Assembly (NCBI GenBank): GCA_031551695.1
Contig: JAVBNG010000045.1
Span: forward strand, 22,076-86,075
Direction: 5' to 3'
DNA: 64,000 bases
From: JAAYCI01 sp031551695
Lineage (GTDB): Bacteria > Bacillota > Clostridia > Oscillospirales > Ruminococcaceae
The translations under genes were made by a program, and so were the position numbers. Below the pieces are notes generated by a model that was not told the DNA's origin, made no database searches, and was given only the letters and a program-made list of their open reading frames with translations. This document shows, piece after piece, positions 30,238 to 38,738 of this stretch (position 1 is the stretch's first letter; the number at the start of each line of letters is the position of its first letter).

Positions 30238-31671
30238 ATGCCACACAACCGTTATGTCTCCCCTTTTGGTGCGCGCTACGCCTCAAAGGAAATGCAATAT
30301 CTTTTTTCCCCGGACCATAAATTCCGCACCTGGCGCAGGCTGTGGATCGCCCTGGCAAAGGCGGAGCAGGCCGCGGGCCTTGCCATTACCGACGGGCAAA
30401 TCGCCGACCTGGAGGAACATAAGGACGACATCAACTACGCCGAGGCCGAACAGCGCGAGCGCGAAGTGCGCCACGATGTGATGGCCCATGTCTACGCCTA
30501 CGGCCTGCAGTGCCCGGCGGCGGCGGGCATCATCCACATGGGCGCCACCAGCTGCTACGTGGGCGACAACACGGACATTTTGGTGATGAAAGAGGCCCTT
30601 GCTCTTGTGCGCGGCAAGCTGCTGGGCGTATTGGAACTGCTTTCCGCCTTTGCGCGGCAGTATAAAAACCTGCCCTGCCTTGCCTACACCCACCTGCAGC
30701 CCGCCCAGCCCACCACCGTGGGCAAGCGCGCCGTTTTGTGGCTGAACGAGTTTTACATGGATTTTTGCGAAGTGGAGCACCGGCTTGCGGGCATGGCGCT
30801 GCTGGGCAGCAAAGGCACCACCGGCACCCAGGCCAGCTTTGTGGAACTGTTCGACGGAGACGACGAAAAAGTGCGCCAGGTGGAAGAATTCATCGCAAAG
30901 AAAATGGGCGTGGAACAGGTGGTGCCGGTGTCGGGGCAAACCTATTCCCGCAAAACGGATTATTACGTCCTCAGCGCCCTCTCCGGCTTTGGGCAAAGCG
31001 CGTCCAAATTTGCCACGGATATGCGCCTTTTGCAAAACTTCAAAGAGATGGAGGAACCTTTCGAAATCCACCAAATCGGCTCTTCCGCCATGCCGTATAA
31101 GCGCAACCCCATGCGCAGCGAGCGCATCTGCTCTTTGGCGCGGTATTTGATGGTGGACGCCCTGAACCCCGCCCTCACCGCGGCAAACCAGTGGTTCGAG
31201 CGCACGCTGGACGACAGCGCCAACAAGCGGGTTGCCGTGGCCGAGGCTTTTTTGGCTGCGGACGGCATTTTGGACCTGCTGCTGAACGTGTGCGACGGCC
31301 TTGTAGTGTACCCAAAGGTGGTGGCGGCGCGGCTTTCGGCGGAGCTTCCCTTCATGGCCAGTGAAAATATCCTGATGCGGGCCGTGAAAAAAGGCGGCGA
31401 CCGCCAGCAGCTGCACGAAAGCCTGCGCGGCCACGCGCAAGAAGCCGCCCGCGCCGTGAAAGAAGACGGCGCCCCCAACGACCTGCTGGCCCGCATTGCC
31501 GCCGACCCCGCCTTCGATTTGGACGAGGCCGAGCTTTCCGGCGTGATGGACCCCAGCCAGTTCGTGGGTCGCGCGCCGCGCCAGGTGGAGGAATACCTGC
31601 GCGATGTGATAGACCCGGTGCTTGCGCAAAACCGCGGGGAACTGGGCCGGCGGGCGGAGTTGCTGGTGTAA
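30238..31671 (+). CDS. purB: Adenylosuccinate lyase
   Basis: Cleaves SAICAR to AICAR and adenylosuccinate to AMP, each releasing fumarate. Fumarase/aspartase fold; signature GSSAMPYKRNPMRSE is present near 280, and IIHMGATSCYVGDNTD and YTHLQPAQPTTVGKR earlier. 477 residues. AAAAGGAG lies 6 bp before the ATG. A probable own promoter and a strong terminator make it a separate or partly separate unit behind purL. Confidence 0.96.
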   Translation: MPHNRYVSPFGARYASKEMQYLFSPDHKFRTWRRLWIALAKAEQAAGLAITDGQIADLEEHKDDINYAEAEQREREVRHDVMAHVYAYGLQCPAAAGIIHMGATSCYVGDNTDILVMKEALALVRGKLLGVLELLSAFARQYKNLPCLAYTHLQPAQPTTVGKRAVLWLNEFYMDFCEVEHRLAGMALLGSKGTTGTQASFVELFDGDDEKVRQVEEFIAKKMGVEQVVPVSGQTYSRKTDYYVLSALSGFGQSASKFATDMRLLQNFKEMEEPFEIHQIGSSAMPYKRNPMRSERICSLARYLMVDALNPALTAANQWFERTLDDSANKRVAVAEAFLAADGILDLLLNVCDGLVVYPKVVAARLSAELPFMASENILMRAVKKGGDRQQLHESLRGHAQEAARAVKEDGAPNDLLARIAADPAFDLDEAELSGVMDPSQFVGRAPRQVEEYLRDVIDPVLAQNRGELGRRAELLV

Positions 31672-31700
31672 CTTGCGCAGCTTTGTTTTAAATATCAAAA

Positions 31701-31728
31701 AAAGCACCTCGGACGAGGTGCTTTTTTC
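31701..31728. terminator. Bidirectional intrinsic terminator between purB and the amidohydrolase gene
   Basis: Perfect 10-bp stem AAAGCACCTC/GAGGTGCTTT with a 4-nt loop, flanked by A residues on the left and T residues on the right, serving both convergent genes. Confidence 0.85.
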
Positions 31729-31775
31729 CTTTGAGATTTTTTGATATATAAAGTATTAAAAACAATTCGGAAACA

Positions 31776-33149
31776 TCAGCACTGCACGCCGCCCTTTTGC
31801 AGCAGCGCGCACACGCAGGCGTTGGCCTCCCGGCGAGTCCTGGCCTCATCTATACCCAGCAGCGCGCCATCCTGCACCACCTTGCGGCCGTTCACCATCA
31901 CCCATTTGGCCGGGTGGGAATAGCCCACCGTGCCAAACAGGCTCGCAGGGTCCAAAAACGTGCCCGCCAGCTCCAGCCTGTCCGCGTCAATGGCGAACAT
32001 GTCCGCCGCCTTGCCCGGCGCCAGCTGGCCGATGTCCGTGCGGCCCAGCAACGCCGCGCTGCCGCGGGTGGCCATTTTCAAAATGTCGTAGCCGGTGGGC
32101 GCCGTTTCGCTTTTGGCCAGCCGGTGCAGCAGGTAGCTCAGGCGCATTTCCGCCATCAAATTCGAGCAATCGTTGCTGGCGCTGCCGTCCACCGCAAGGC
32201 CCAGCGGCACGCCCAGCTCCAGCATTTCCGGCACGCGGCACACGCCGCTGGAAAGCTTCATGTTGCTGGCGGGGCAATGGGCCACGCCGGTTTTCGTTTC
32301 GGCCAGCAGCCGCAGTTCTTCGTCGTTAAAATGGATGCCGTGGGCGAACCACACGTCGGCGCCTGTCCACCCGCAGCGCTCCATGTAGGCCAGCGGGCGC
32401 ATGCCCACTTTTTCCATGCAGAAGTTTTCTTCGTCGATGGTCTCGCACAAATGGGTGTGCAGCCGCACGCCCATTTTGCGCGCCAGCACGGCCGATTCCT
32501 TCAGCAAATCCTCGGTGACGCTGAAGGGCGAGCACGGCGCCAGCACCACCTGCCGCATGGAAAATTCCGACGCATCGTGGAACTGTTCCACCGCCTGCTG
32601 GCTGTCCGCCAAAATGGCGTCCACGTCCTGCACCAGGTCGTCCGGCGGCAGTCCGCCGTCGCTTTTCCCGCGGCTCATGCTGCCCCGCGCGGCGCAAAAC
32701 CGCACGCCCAAAGCTTCCGCCGCGGCAAACTGCTGCGCCAAAAAATGGTTCTCCCGCGCGCGGGGAAAGATATAATGGTGGTCCATCACCGTGGTGCAGC
32801 CATATTTCAGCAGCTCGCCCGCGCCGGTGAGGGTACTGTAATACACGGCCTCGTCATCCAGCCCGCGCCAAATCTCGTACAGTGTGGTAAGCCACGGGAA
32901 CAGCTCCATTTTTTGCACCAGCGGCAAATTGCGGGTAAAGGTCTGGTACAGGTGGTGGTGGGTGTTCACAAGGCCCGGGTACACATAACAGCCCGTCGCG
33001 TCCACCACTTCGTCCGCCTTGCACGGCAGGTTTTTGCCGATGGCCGCGATTCCTTCATCCCGCACCAAAATATCCGCGCCGTACAGTACCGTATCCTTGT
33101 CGTCCGCCGTTACCACGGCCGCCGCGTTCTTTATCAGTCTATCCGCCAT
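31776..33149 (-). CDS. 8-oxoguanine deaminase-like amidohydrolase
   Basis: 457-residue metal-dependent deaminase of the TrzN/AtzB/SsnA group. The first metal motif is expanded, NTHHHLYQT (H64-H66), and is followed by the ELFPWLTTLYEIWRGLDDE stretch seen in characterised 8-oxoguanine deaminases; HTHLCET, FAHGIHF, HCPASNMKLSSG and VDGSASND complete the active site. Best guess: 8-oxoguanine to urate; guanine or triazine analogues cannot be excluded. Stands alone on the minus strand with an extended -10 upstream. Confidence 0.82.
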   Translation of the reverse strand: MADRLIKNAAAVVTADDKDTVLYGADILVRDEGIAAIGKNLPCKADEVVDATGCYVYPGLVNTHHHLYQTFTRNLPLVQKMELFPWLTTLYEIWRGLDDEAVYYSTLTGAGELLKYGCTTVMDHHYIFPRARENHFLAQQFAAAEALGVRFCAARGSMSRGKSDGGLPPDDLVQDVDAILADSQQAVEQFHDASEFSMRQVVLAPCSPFSVTEDLLKESAVLARKMGVRLHTHLCETIDEENFCMEKVGMRPLAYMERCGWTGADVWFAHGIHFNDEELRLLAETKTGVAHCPASNMKLSSGVCRVPEMLELGVPLGLAVDGSASNDCSNLMAEMRLSYLLHRLAKSETAPTGYDILKMATRGSAALLGRTDIGQLAPGKAADMFAIDADRLELAGTFLDPASLFGTVGYSHPAKWVMVNGRKVVQDGALLGIDEARTRREANACVCALLQKGGVQC

Positions 33150-33193
33150 GCTGTCCCTCCCTGCGCCAATGTGTAAGCCCTCGCTTTGTTACC

Positions 33194-33202
33194 ATCATAC
33201 CA
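33194..33202 (-). promoter_or_regulatory. Extended -10 element for the 8-oxoguanine deaminase-like gene
   Basis: Minus-strand TGGTATGAT, 45 bp upstream of the ATG, without a good -35. Confidence 0.4.
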
Positions 33203-33255
33203 CAAACGGCAGGGGGAAATCCGTACAAAAACATGTGCGCCCTGGGCGTTTTGCT

Positions 33256-33642
33256 TTATTCTTCCGGCTTTTCCGCGCCGGTTTTCCCTTTTGCCATGTA
33301 AAGAAGATGGGCCGTTACGGCAATGCCGACCACAGCCAGCAGCAGTACAAGCCACAGCTTGCGCACAAGCAGCGCGGAAAGCAGCAGCATGCCCCACAGG
33401 TACACAAGGCTTATGGTGATGGTTTTTTGCGACAGCCCGTTTCTGTTTTCGTAGTTTTCAATATGCTCCCGGAAAAAGCCGATCTGCATAATTTTTTTGC
33501 GCAGGTACGGCGTTCCGGAAAAACAGGCGGCGGCCACCAGAACAAACGGCGTGGTTGGCCACACGGGAAACAACAACCCAATTGCGCCCAGCCCCAAAAA
33601 CAAAAAACCCAGCACGGTAAGCAAAACCACTTTGATACGCAA
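33256..33642 (-). CDS. YbaN/DUF454-family inner membrane protein
   Basis: About 128 residues with three to four hydrophobic helices. The N-terminus RIKVVLLTVLGFLFLGLGAI and GLLFPVWPTTPFVLVAAACF are the conserved DUF454 pattern; C-terminal tail is charged. The TTG at 33642 is preferred because GAAAGGGGCGG lies just before it and homologues begin here; ATG at 33669 would add nine residues. Function of the family is unknown. Confidence 0.78.
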   Translation of the reverse strand: MRIKVVLLTVLGFLFLGLGAIGLLFPVWPTTPFVLVAAACFSGTPYLRKKIMQIGFFREHIENYENRNGLSQKTITISLVYLWGMLLLSALLVRKLWLVLLLAVVGIAVTAHLLYMAKGKTGAEKPEE

Positions 33643-33830
33643 ACAACCGCCCCTTTCCCGCCCGCGCATTGTAACGCTTTTGCGCGGCATTGAATTACAA
33701 TAATAGTAAACCATGCACTGTTGCGGCACATATGTATTATATATGCGAATACCGCAAAAAAACTGCAAACAATGGCGACGGGCCGGCAACAATGTTTGAC
33801 CGCTGTTACCGCGCCGCACCCGCACGCGCG

Positions 33831-33867
33831 AAAAACCGCCTGGTTCCAAACGGGCCCGGCGGTTTTT
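33831..33867. terminator. Terminator after the hybrid kinase gene
   Basis: AAAAACCGCC (33831-33840) pairs with GGCGGTTTTT (33858-33867) around a 17-nt loop; T-runs follow in both orientations. Confidence 0.7.
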
Positions 33868-33901
33868 GTTTTATTGTTCATGCGCTGTGCGGGCCAAGCT
33901 G

Positions 33902-35638
33902 TCACCGCAGGTAGCGGCGCAGCATCGCCAGCATGTCCTGTATTACGATGGGCTTGCCCAAATGGTCGTTCATCCCCGCTTTCAGGCAATTTTCAATGTC
34001 TTCCTTAAAAACGTTCGCCGTCATCGCAATAATCGGCACCTCCGCCGCTTCCGGCGCGGCCAGGGCGCGGATCATCCGGGTGGCCTCCTGGCCGTCCACC
34101 TCGGGCATTTGCACGTCCATAAAGATGACATCATACCGTCCCGGCGCCGCCGCGAAGGCGTCCACCGCCTGGCGGCCGTTTGTCGCCGTGTCAATGGTGA
34201 TGTTTGTCGGCTCCAGCAGCGCCACAATAATTTCCAGGTTGATGTCGATATCATCCACCAGCAAAAGCACCTTGCCGGTAAAATCGTCGTCCTGCGCGCC
34301 GCCTTCGCCCGCCGGGGCATCCGCCGCGCCGGCTTCCGGCGTTTCGCCTTGCTCCGGCACGCCAAGGCGCGCCGTGAAGAAAAACCGTGAGCCCTGCCCC
34401 GGTTCAGATTCCACCCCGATCTCTCCGCCCATCATCTCCAAAATGCGCTTAGAAATGGCAAGGCCAAGGCCCGTGCCGCCGTACTTGCGCGCCGTGCCCA
34501 CCTGGGCCTGCTGGAAAATGGTAAACAGTTTGGCTTGCTCCTGCTGGGAGATGCCGATGCCGGAGTCCTGCACGTCTATTTGAATGACACAGCTGTCGTC
34601 CGTTTTGCTTTGCAGCTCAGCGCGCAGCGCAATCTCGCCGCCCTCCGGCGTAAATTTCGCCGCGTTGGAAAGGATATTGGTAACAACCTGGGCCAGGCGC
34701 TGGTCGTCACCAAACAAAATCTTCGGGATGGCGGGGTCGATCCAGACGGTAAACCGTTGCTTGTTCTCCTGCATTTTCAGCGACACAACGCTCGTCACAC
34801 GGTCTATCATACGGCCAAAATCAAAACGGACGTCGGACAGCTCCATTTTGCCGGATTCGATTTTGGAGATATCGAGGATGTCGTTGATGACGCCCAAAAG
34901 ATGGGTGGAGGCGTTTTCAATTTTCTCAAAGGCGTCGTCTTTCTTCTCAAGGGTTTTCGCCCCTTTACCGATCGTCGTCATGCCGATGATGGCGTTCATC
35001 GGCGTGCGGATCTCGTGGCTCATGTTGGAAAGGAAAGCGCTTTTTGCTTTGCTGGCGGCCAGCGCCTCCTCGCGGGAACGCTTCAGGTCGGTGACGTCGT
35101 TGAACATCAACATCACGCCGTTGCTGTTTTGCGCTTCGTCCTTCATGGGCACCAGCTGGCCCGAAAAATCCACCGCTTCCCGCTGCGGGCCGAAATAAAA
35201 CGTCACGTCAAAAATGCACGGGGTGTTTGTCTTTAGCACCTCGCGGATATGCCCCTGTAAATCCCGCGCGGCGCCTTCATCTAAAAAGGGCGCAAGCAGT
35301 TCCGCGCAAGTGCGCCCCAGCACCTGCGTCGCATCTGCAAAGCCCGCTTTGCTCACGAAATACTCGGTGCAAAACTCCACGCGCTCAGTGCTGCTTAAAA
35401 ACAGGATGATGCTGGGGGAGTTTGCAAGCAAAAGCGCCAAATACCGCTCCCGCTCCCGCTGGATGAAGGTACTGGCTTTTTGCTGGTTCAACAGCGTGGT
35501 GGACGCAAGCTTCTCCTGCGCAACCGCGTTTTCCAGGCGGGTGATATCCCGTTTCAACCTGCGGTTTTCACGCTCCAGCCGGGAAACCTGGGAAGCCGCG
35601 TCGGCTTCCTCTATGCTGTTTTGCAGTTCCTCGCTCAT
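33902..35638 (-). CDS. Hybrid sensor histidine kinase (coiled coil-PAS-HisKA-HATPase-REC)
   Basis: 578 residues, no transmembrane segment. An N-terminal coiled coil (about 8-65), a PAS domain (about 68-185), HisKA with phosphorylatable H208 in NMSHEIRTPMNAIIGM, HATPase_c with NILSNAAKFTPEG, DSGIGI and GGTGLGLAIS, and a C-terminal receiver with VDDIDINLEI, phospho-acceptor Asp in VIFMDVQMPEVDG and the conserved Lys in LGKPI. Thirty-seven bp downstream of the FIST gene, so the FIST protein is a likely sensory partner. Output is unknown; no HPt or DNA-binding regulator lies beside it. Confidence 0.9.
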   Translation of the reverse strand: MSEELQNSIEEADAASQVSRLERENRRLKRDITRLENAVAQEKLASTTLLNQQKASTFIQRERERYLALLLANSPSIILFLSSTERVEFCTEYFVSKAGFADATQVLGRTCAELLAPFLDEGAARDLQGHIREVLKTNTPCIFDVTFYFGPQREAVDFSGQLVPMKDEAQNSNGVMLMFNDVTDLKRSREEALAASKAKSAFLSNMSHEIRTPMNAIIGMTTIGKGAKTLEKKDDAFEKIENASTHLLGVINDILDISKIESGKMELSDVRFDFGRMIDRVTSVVSLKMQENKQRFTVWIDPAIPKILFGDDQRLAQVVTNILSNAAKFTPEGGEIALRAELQSKTDDSCVIQIDVQDSGIGISQQEQAKLFTIFQQAQVGTARKYGGTGLGLAISKRILEMMGGEIGVESEPGQGSRFFFTARLGVPEQGETPEAGAADAPAGEGGAQDDDFTGKVLLLVDDIDINLEIIVALLEPTNITIDTATNGRQAVDAFAAAPGRYDVIFMDVQMPEVDGQEATRMIRALAAPEAAEVPIIAMTANVFKEDIENCLKAGMNDHLGKPIVIQDMLAMLRRYLR

Positions 35639-35675
35639 TGCGCAGGCATCCCCTTGTCTCTTAAATCAGCGCCCT

Positions 35676-36830
35676 TTACAGCAGACACGCGCAAAATGTG
35701 TAGTTGTGGAACCGGTTGTGCAGCTTGCCGTCGAGGCCCGGCATGGGGCAAATCTCCCCGCCGGAATAACCCATCATAAACGGCTTTCCCGTGGCGGTAA
35801 GCCGCGTTTGGATCAGCCGCAGCTCGCTCTCCTGGTCCGGTGCAAGCATGATGTAGCGCGTTACGCAGGGAAGCAGCAACGTGGCGCCCCGGTCCTTTTG
35901 CGCCTCAATCTGTGCAAGGCCCGCCTCGGCCGATTCAAAAATGCCCTCGGTGTCTATGCTGCCCACGGCAAAGGACGTGCCCACCGGCATTTCGCCGCCG
36001 GTAAGCACCGAGCCGTCGTCAAACAGGGTGTAAAAACCCAGCGCCACCGGCTCGTCCGCCCCTTCGTAGTAAATCATCAGCGGGGTGGTGGTGATGTTTT
36101 CCTTATTGATGATAAGCCCGATGTCCGCCAGGTATTCCAGCACCGGCACATCGTTGATGCCGCGCAAAACCGCGCCCTCGCTGTCGGTGATGATGGCCCG
36201 GTTGTTTGCGATATTGCGCTCGGGAATGGAGGAAACGATGAATTTCGGCTCCACCGGGCCATTCAAAAACATCATGGCAAGCCCGGCTTGCAGCGCGTCG
36301 CCGTTGCAGATGGTTTGCACCGTTTCATAATTGAAGTCGATATTGTTGGTAATGGAGCCCCACATGGGAATGCCGCCGCAGGCTTTGTCCATGGCCGAAA
36401 CCACCTCGTATCCGGAAACATCGCGTATATACGGCATAAATGTAAAAATCATCGCGGGGTCTTCGCTAACACCGGCGCGCACCTTGCGGTACATGGCGTC
36501 GATCTCGGTTTGGTAGTTGTCGTTGTTGATGCTACCCGTCATGCCCACTTCAAAGGACACTTCGTCGCTGGTTAGCACCGTCAGCGTAAGGTCAAACAGG
36601 CTGTAGCCGTGTTCGTCCGCGCTGGCCATCGACGTCATGCCGATGACGTTGAAGGGCAGCGCCTTGCAAAGGGCGGCCACCATGCCGCTGTCTACAAAAT
36701 CGATATGGCAGAAGATGATGCCGCCGGTATTTTTTTTCAGCGCCCCAAAATCGATCTGCCCTTTGATTTCGGCAATCGCCTCTTCTATTTCGTCCACCTC
36801 GGAGGTGCGCGCCGTGTACATTTGGATCAT
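35676..36830 (-). CDS. FIST-domain sensory protein
   Basis: 384-residue cytoplasmic protein with FIST_N (about 30-215) and FIST_C (about 225-360) domains; no signal peptide or membrane segment. FIST domains bind small ligands, and the NosP subgroup binds haem and senses nitric oxide, then controls a co-transcribed hybrid histidine kinase. The same gene order is seen here. Whether a haem-ligating His is present cannot be judged by eye. ATG at 36830 chosen because AAGGAG lies 9 bp upstream; an in-frame start at 36860 is less likely. Confidence 0.82.
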   Translation of the reverse strand: MIQMYTARTSEVDEIEEAIAEIKGQIDFGALKKNTGGIIFCHIDFVDSGMVAALCKALPFNVIGMTSMASADEHGYSLFDLTLTVLTSDEVSFEVGMTGSINNDNYQTEIDAMYRKVRAGVSEDPAMIFTFMPYIRDVSGYEVVSAMDKACGGIPMWGSITNNIDFNYETVQTICNGDALQAGLAMMFLNGPVEPKFIVSSIPERNIANNRAIITDSEGAVLRGINDVPVLEYLADIGLIINKENITTTPLMIYYEGADEPVALGFYTLFDDGSVLTGGEMPVGTSFAVGSIDTEGIFESAEAGLAQIEAQKDRGATLLLPCVTRYIMLAPDQESELRLIQTRLTATGKPFMMGYSGGEICPMPGLDGKLHNRFHNYTFCACLL

Positions 36831-36852
36831 CTTGCATTCTCCTTTTTGGGGC

Positions 36853-36872
36853 GCCGGCAAAAAAATGCCGGC
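36853..36872 (-). promoter_or_regulatory. Leader stem-loop of the FIST gene
   Basis: Perfect 7-bp stem GCCGGCA/TGCCGGC with a homopolymer loop, between the promoter and the ribosome binding site of the FIST gene. Confidence 0.4.
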
Positions 36873-36883
36873 ACATTTTAGCC

Positions 36884-36892
36884 ATTATACCA
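36884..36892 (-). promoter_or_regulatory. Extended -10 promoter of the FIST-kinase operon
   Basis: Minus-strand TGGTATAAT; -35 poorly conserved. Confidence 0.45.
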
Positions 36893-37128
36893 TACCAGCC
36901 CGGCATTAGGATATTGTATCGTGTAAAAATTTGTAAATGCCAAATACCATAAATCAGCTTTTTGCCAAAAATCAGATTGTCAACAAAAATGCCAAACTTT
37001 CTACAAAACTTTTCACTAGAATAACCGGTATTGGCTCTGGGCAGAGTATGTACCGTGTTGTTGCTTCGCAATCAAAATATCATTTGGCCCGCCGGGCCGC
37101 CATTGCATTTACGACAGGAGGGGTTCCG

Positions 37129-37803
37129 ATGCGCGTTAACGACCGCCATGTTTCCTTCTATTACGAGAACGACCACGATATGGGCGAAATCACCATCGAC
37201 CGGGCCACCACGGCGCTGCTGGTGGTGGACATGCAGCACGTGTTCATCACGCGCCCGAAGAACCGCGACGAGGCAGAGGCAAAACGCTGGGAACAGTTCT
37301 ACCGGGCCATCGACGACATTGTGGTGCCAAACAACCAGCGTCTGCTGCAGGCGTTTCGCCAGCGTCACATGGAGGTGATTTTCGCCACCATCCGCGCGCA
37401 GAAAAAGAACGGGGCCGACCGCTCGCTGGACCAGAAGGCCACCGGCTACAACGAACTGCTGCTGGCGCCGGGAGACCCCTTGGGTGATATTGTGCCGGAA
37501 CTCAGCCCCCGGGAGGACGAGATTGTGGTTTGCAAAACTACCGACAGCGTACTCACCGGCTCTCCCCTGCGGCTGTGGCTGCGCAACATGGGTATCGACA
37601 CCGTGGTGGTAACAGGCGTGCTGGTGGACCAGTGCATCTCCTGCACCGTGCGCAGCCTGGCGGACGAAAGCTTCAAGGTGTGGCTGGTGGAAGACGCATG
37701 CCGCGCCTCCACACAGGCCATACACGACAACGAACTGGAGATCTTAAACAATATCTACTGCCACGTTGTGAACACGGCCGAGATGCTGGGCGCGCTGGAT
37801 TAG
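37129..37803 (+). CDS. Isochorismatase-fold cysteine hydrolase
   Basis: 224 residues. Family triad D34 (LVVDMQHVF), K136 (VCKTTDSVLTGSPL) and C169 (VLVDQCIS). Lacks the PncA metal motif, so an amidohydrolase acting on ureido or carbamoyl compounds is as likely as an isochorismatase. ATG at 37129 has AGGAGGGG 5 bp upstream; the frame is open back to 36937 but without a start of similar quality. Monocistronic, followed by a terminator. Confidence 0.82.
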   Translation: MRVNDRHVSFYYENDHDMGEITIDRATTALLVVDMQHVFITRPKNRDEAEAKRWEQFYRAIDDIVVPNNQRLLQAFRQRHMEVIFATIRAQKKNGADRSLDQKATGYNELLLAPGDPLGDIVPELSPREDEIVVCKTTDSVLTGSPLRLWLRNMGIDTVVVTGVLVDQCISCTVRSLADESFKVWLVEDACRASTQAIHDNELEILNNIYCHVVNTAEMLGALD

Positions 37804-37825
37804 CGCCCTTTGTCTGTTGAAAACC

Positions 37826-37855
37826 AAAAGGAACCCCCAAACGGCGGTTCCTTTT
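37826..37855 (+). terminator. Intrinsic terminator after the isochorismatase-fold gene
   Basis: AAAAGGAACC (37826-37835) pairs with GGTTCCTTTT (37846-37855), with one more T following; A-rich left flank makes it usable from the minus strand too. Confidence 0.75.
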
Positions 37856-37879
37856 TATGCAGTGCCAGGGTTCGGGTGC

Positions 37880-38632
37880 TCATTGCCGCATAGACAAAAC
37901 CGCCTGCACAATGGTGACGGCGCCGCTTACCCCCACAAAAGCGTATACCAGCTTCTTGGTAAGCGCCTCGGGCAGCTTGTTGAACATTTTAAATCCCATC
38001 CACATGCCAAATGCCGCGCCCACCCAGCCCACGGCCACCAGGGGCAAATGGGTCAGCCGCAGGCTGCCTGTGGCCGCGCGCACCCCCAGTGTGCCGATGT
38101 TGGAAAAAAGGACAAACGCCTGGATGGACGCGAGGTACTCCTGCTTTCCCGGCAAGGACGCCATGAAGTACAGCGCCGCCGGCGGCCCGGATATGCCGAA
38201 CAGGCCGTTGCCCAGCCCCGCCAAAATGCCCATGAAAAGCCCGTTGCGCAGGCTGGGCTTGATGCTGATTCGGTCCGCAAAGCGGTAAAAGTAAATGGAC
38301 AACCCAATGAACACCGCGCCCAAGGCAATTTTCAAAAAGGCCTGCTCTGCCTGCAGCGACAGCAAAATGGCAGCCGTGCTGATGGCAAGCACCACAGCCA
38401 GCACCGGCAGCATGGTTTTCCACTGGATATAACGCCAGTGGCCTACCGTAACAAACAGCGCGGCCGCCGTGGCAATGGACACGTTCAGGGCCACGGCGGT
38501 GGGAAACGGGAACAGCATGGGAAAAAACACCATGTTCACCACGCCCACGCCAAAGCCGATGTTCACCTGTATAAACGTTCCCGCCGCAACAATCAGAAAT
38601 ACCAGCACATAGGTCGTCCACTCCACACTCAT
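37880..38632 (-). CDS. TauE/SafE-family membrane exporter
   Basis: 250 residues, about seven to eight transmembrane helices. The conserved repeats are visible (GTFIQVNIGFGVGVVNMVFFP at the N-terminus, NGLFMGILAGLGNGLFGISGPPAALYF in the second half). Family members export sulfonates, sulfite or other organic anions; the substrate here is unknown. GGCGGGGGT precedes the ATG. Confidence 0.85.
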   Translation of the reverse strand: MSVEWTTYVLVFLIVAAGTFIQVNIGFGVGVVNMVFFPMLFPFPTAVALNVSIATAAALFVTVGHWRYIQWKTMLPVLAVVLAISTAAILLSLQAEQAFLKIALGAVFIGLSIYFYRFADRISIKPSLRNGLFMGILAGLGNGLFGISGPPAALYFMASLPGKQEYLASIQAFVLFSNIGTLGVRAATGSLRLTHLPLVAVGWVGAAFGMWMGFKMFNKLPEALTKKLVYAFVGVSGAVTIVQAVLSMRQ

Positions 38633-38661
38633 ACCCCCGCCATATCACCACAGTAAATACG

Positions 38662-38711
38662 ATTATAACACAAGCAGCGCTCCACCGGAAGTGGCGAAGC
38701 GCTGCTTGTGT
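38662..38711 (-). promoter_or_regulatory. Hairpin abutting the TauE promoter
   Basis: A perfect 14-bp inverted repeat (38668-38681 and 38698-38711) with a nested CCAC/GTGG stem. The minus-strand TATAAT of the tauE-like gene (38667-38662) follows directly. It may terminate the upstream permease transcript while the downstream promoter restarts. Confidence 0.45.
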
Positions 38712-38738
38712 TGTATAAAAAGTAACGCCAAGGGAGCG

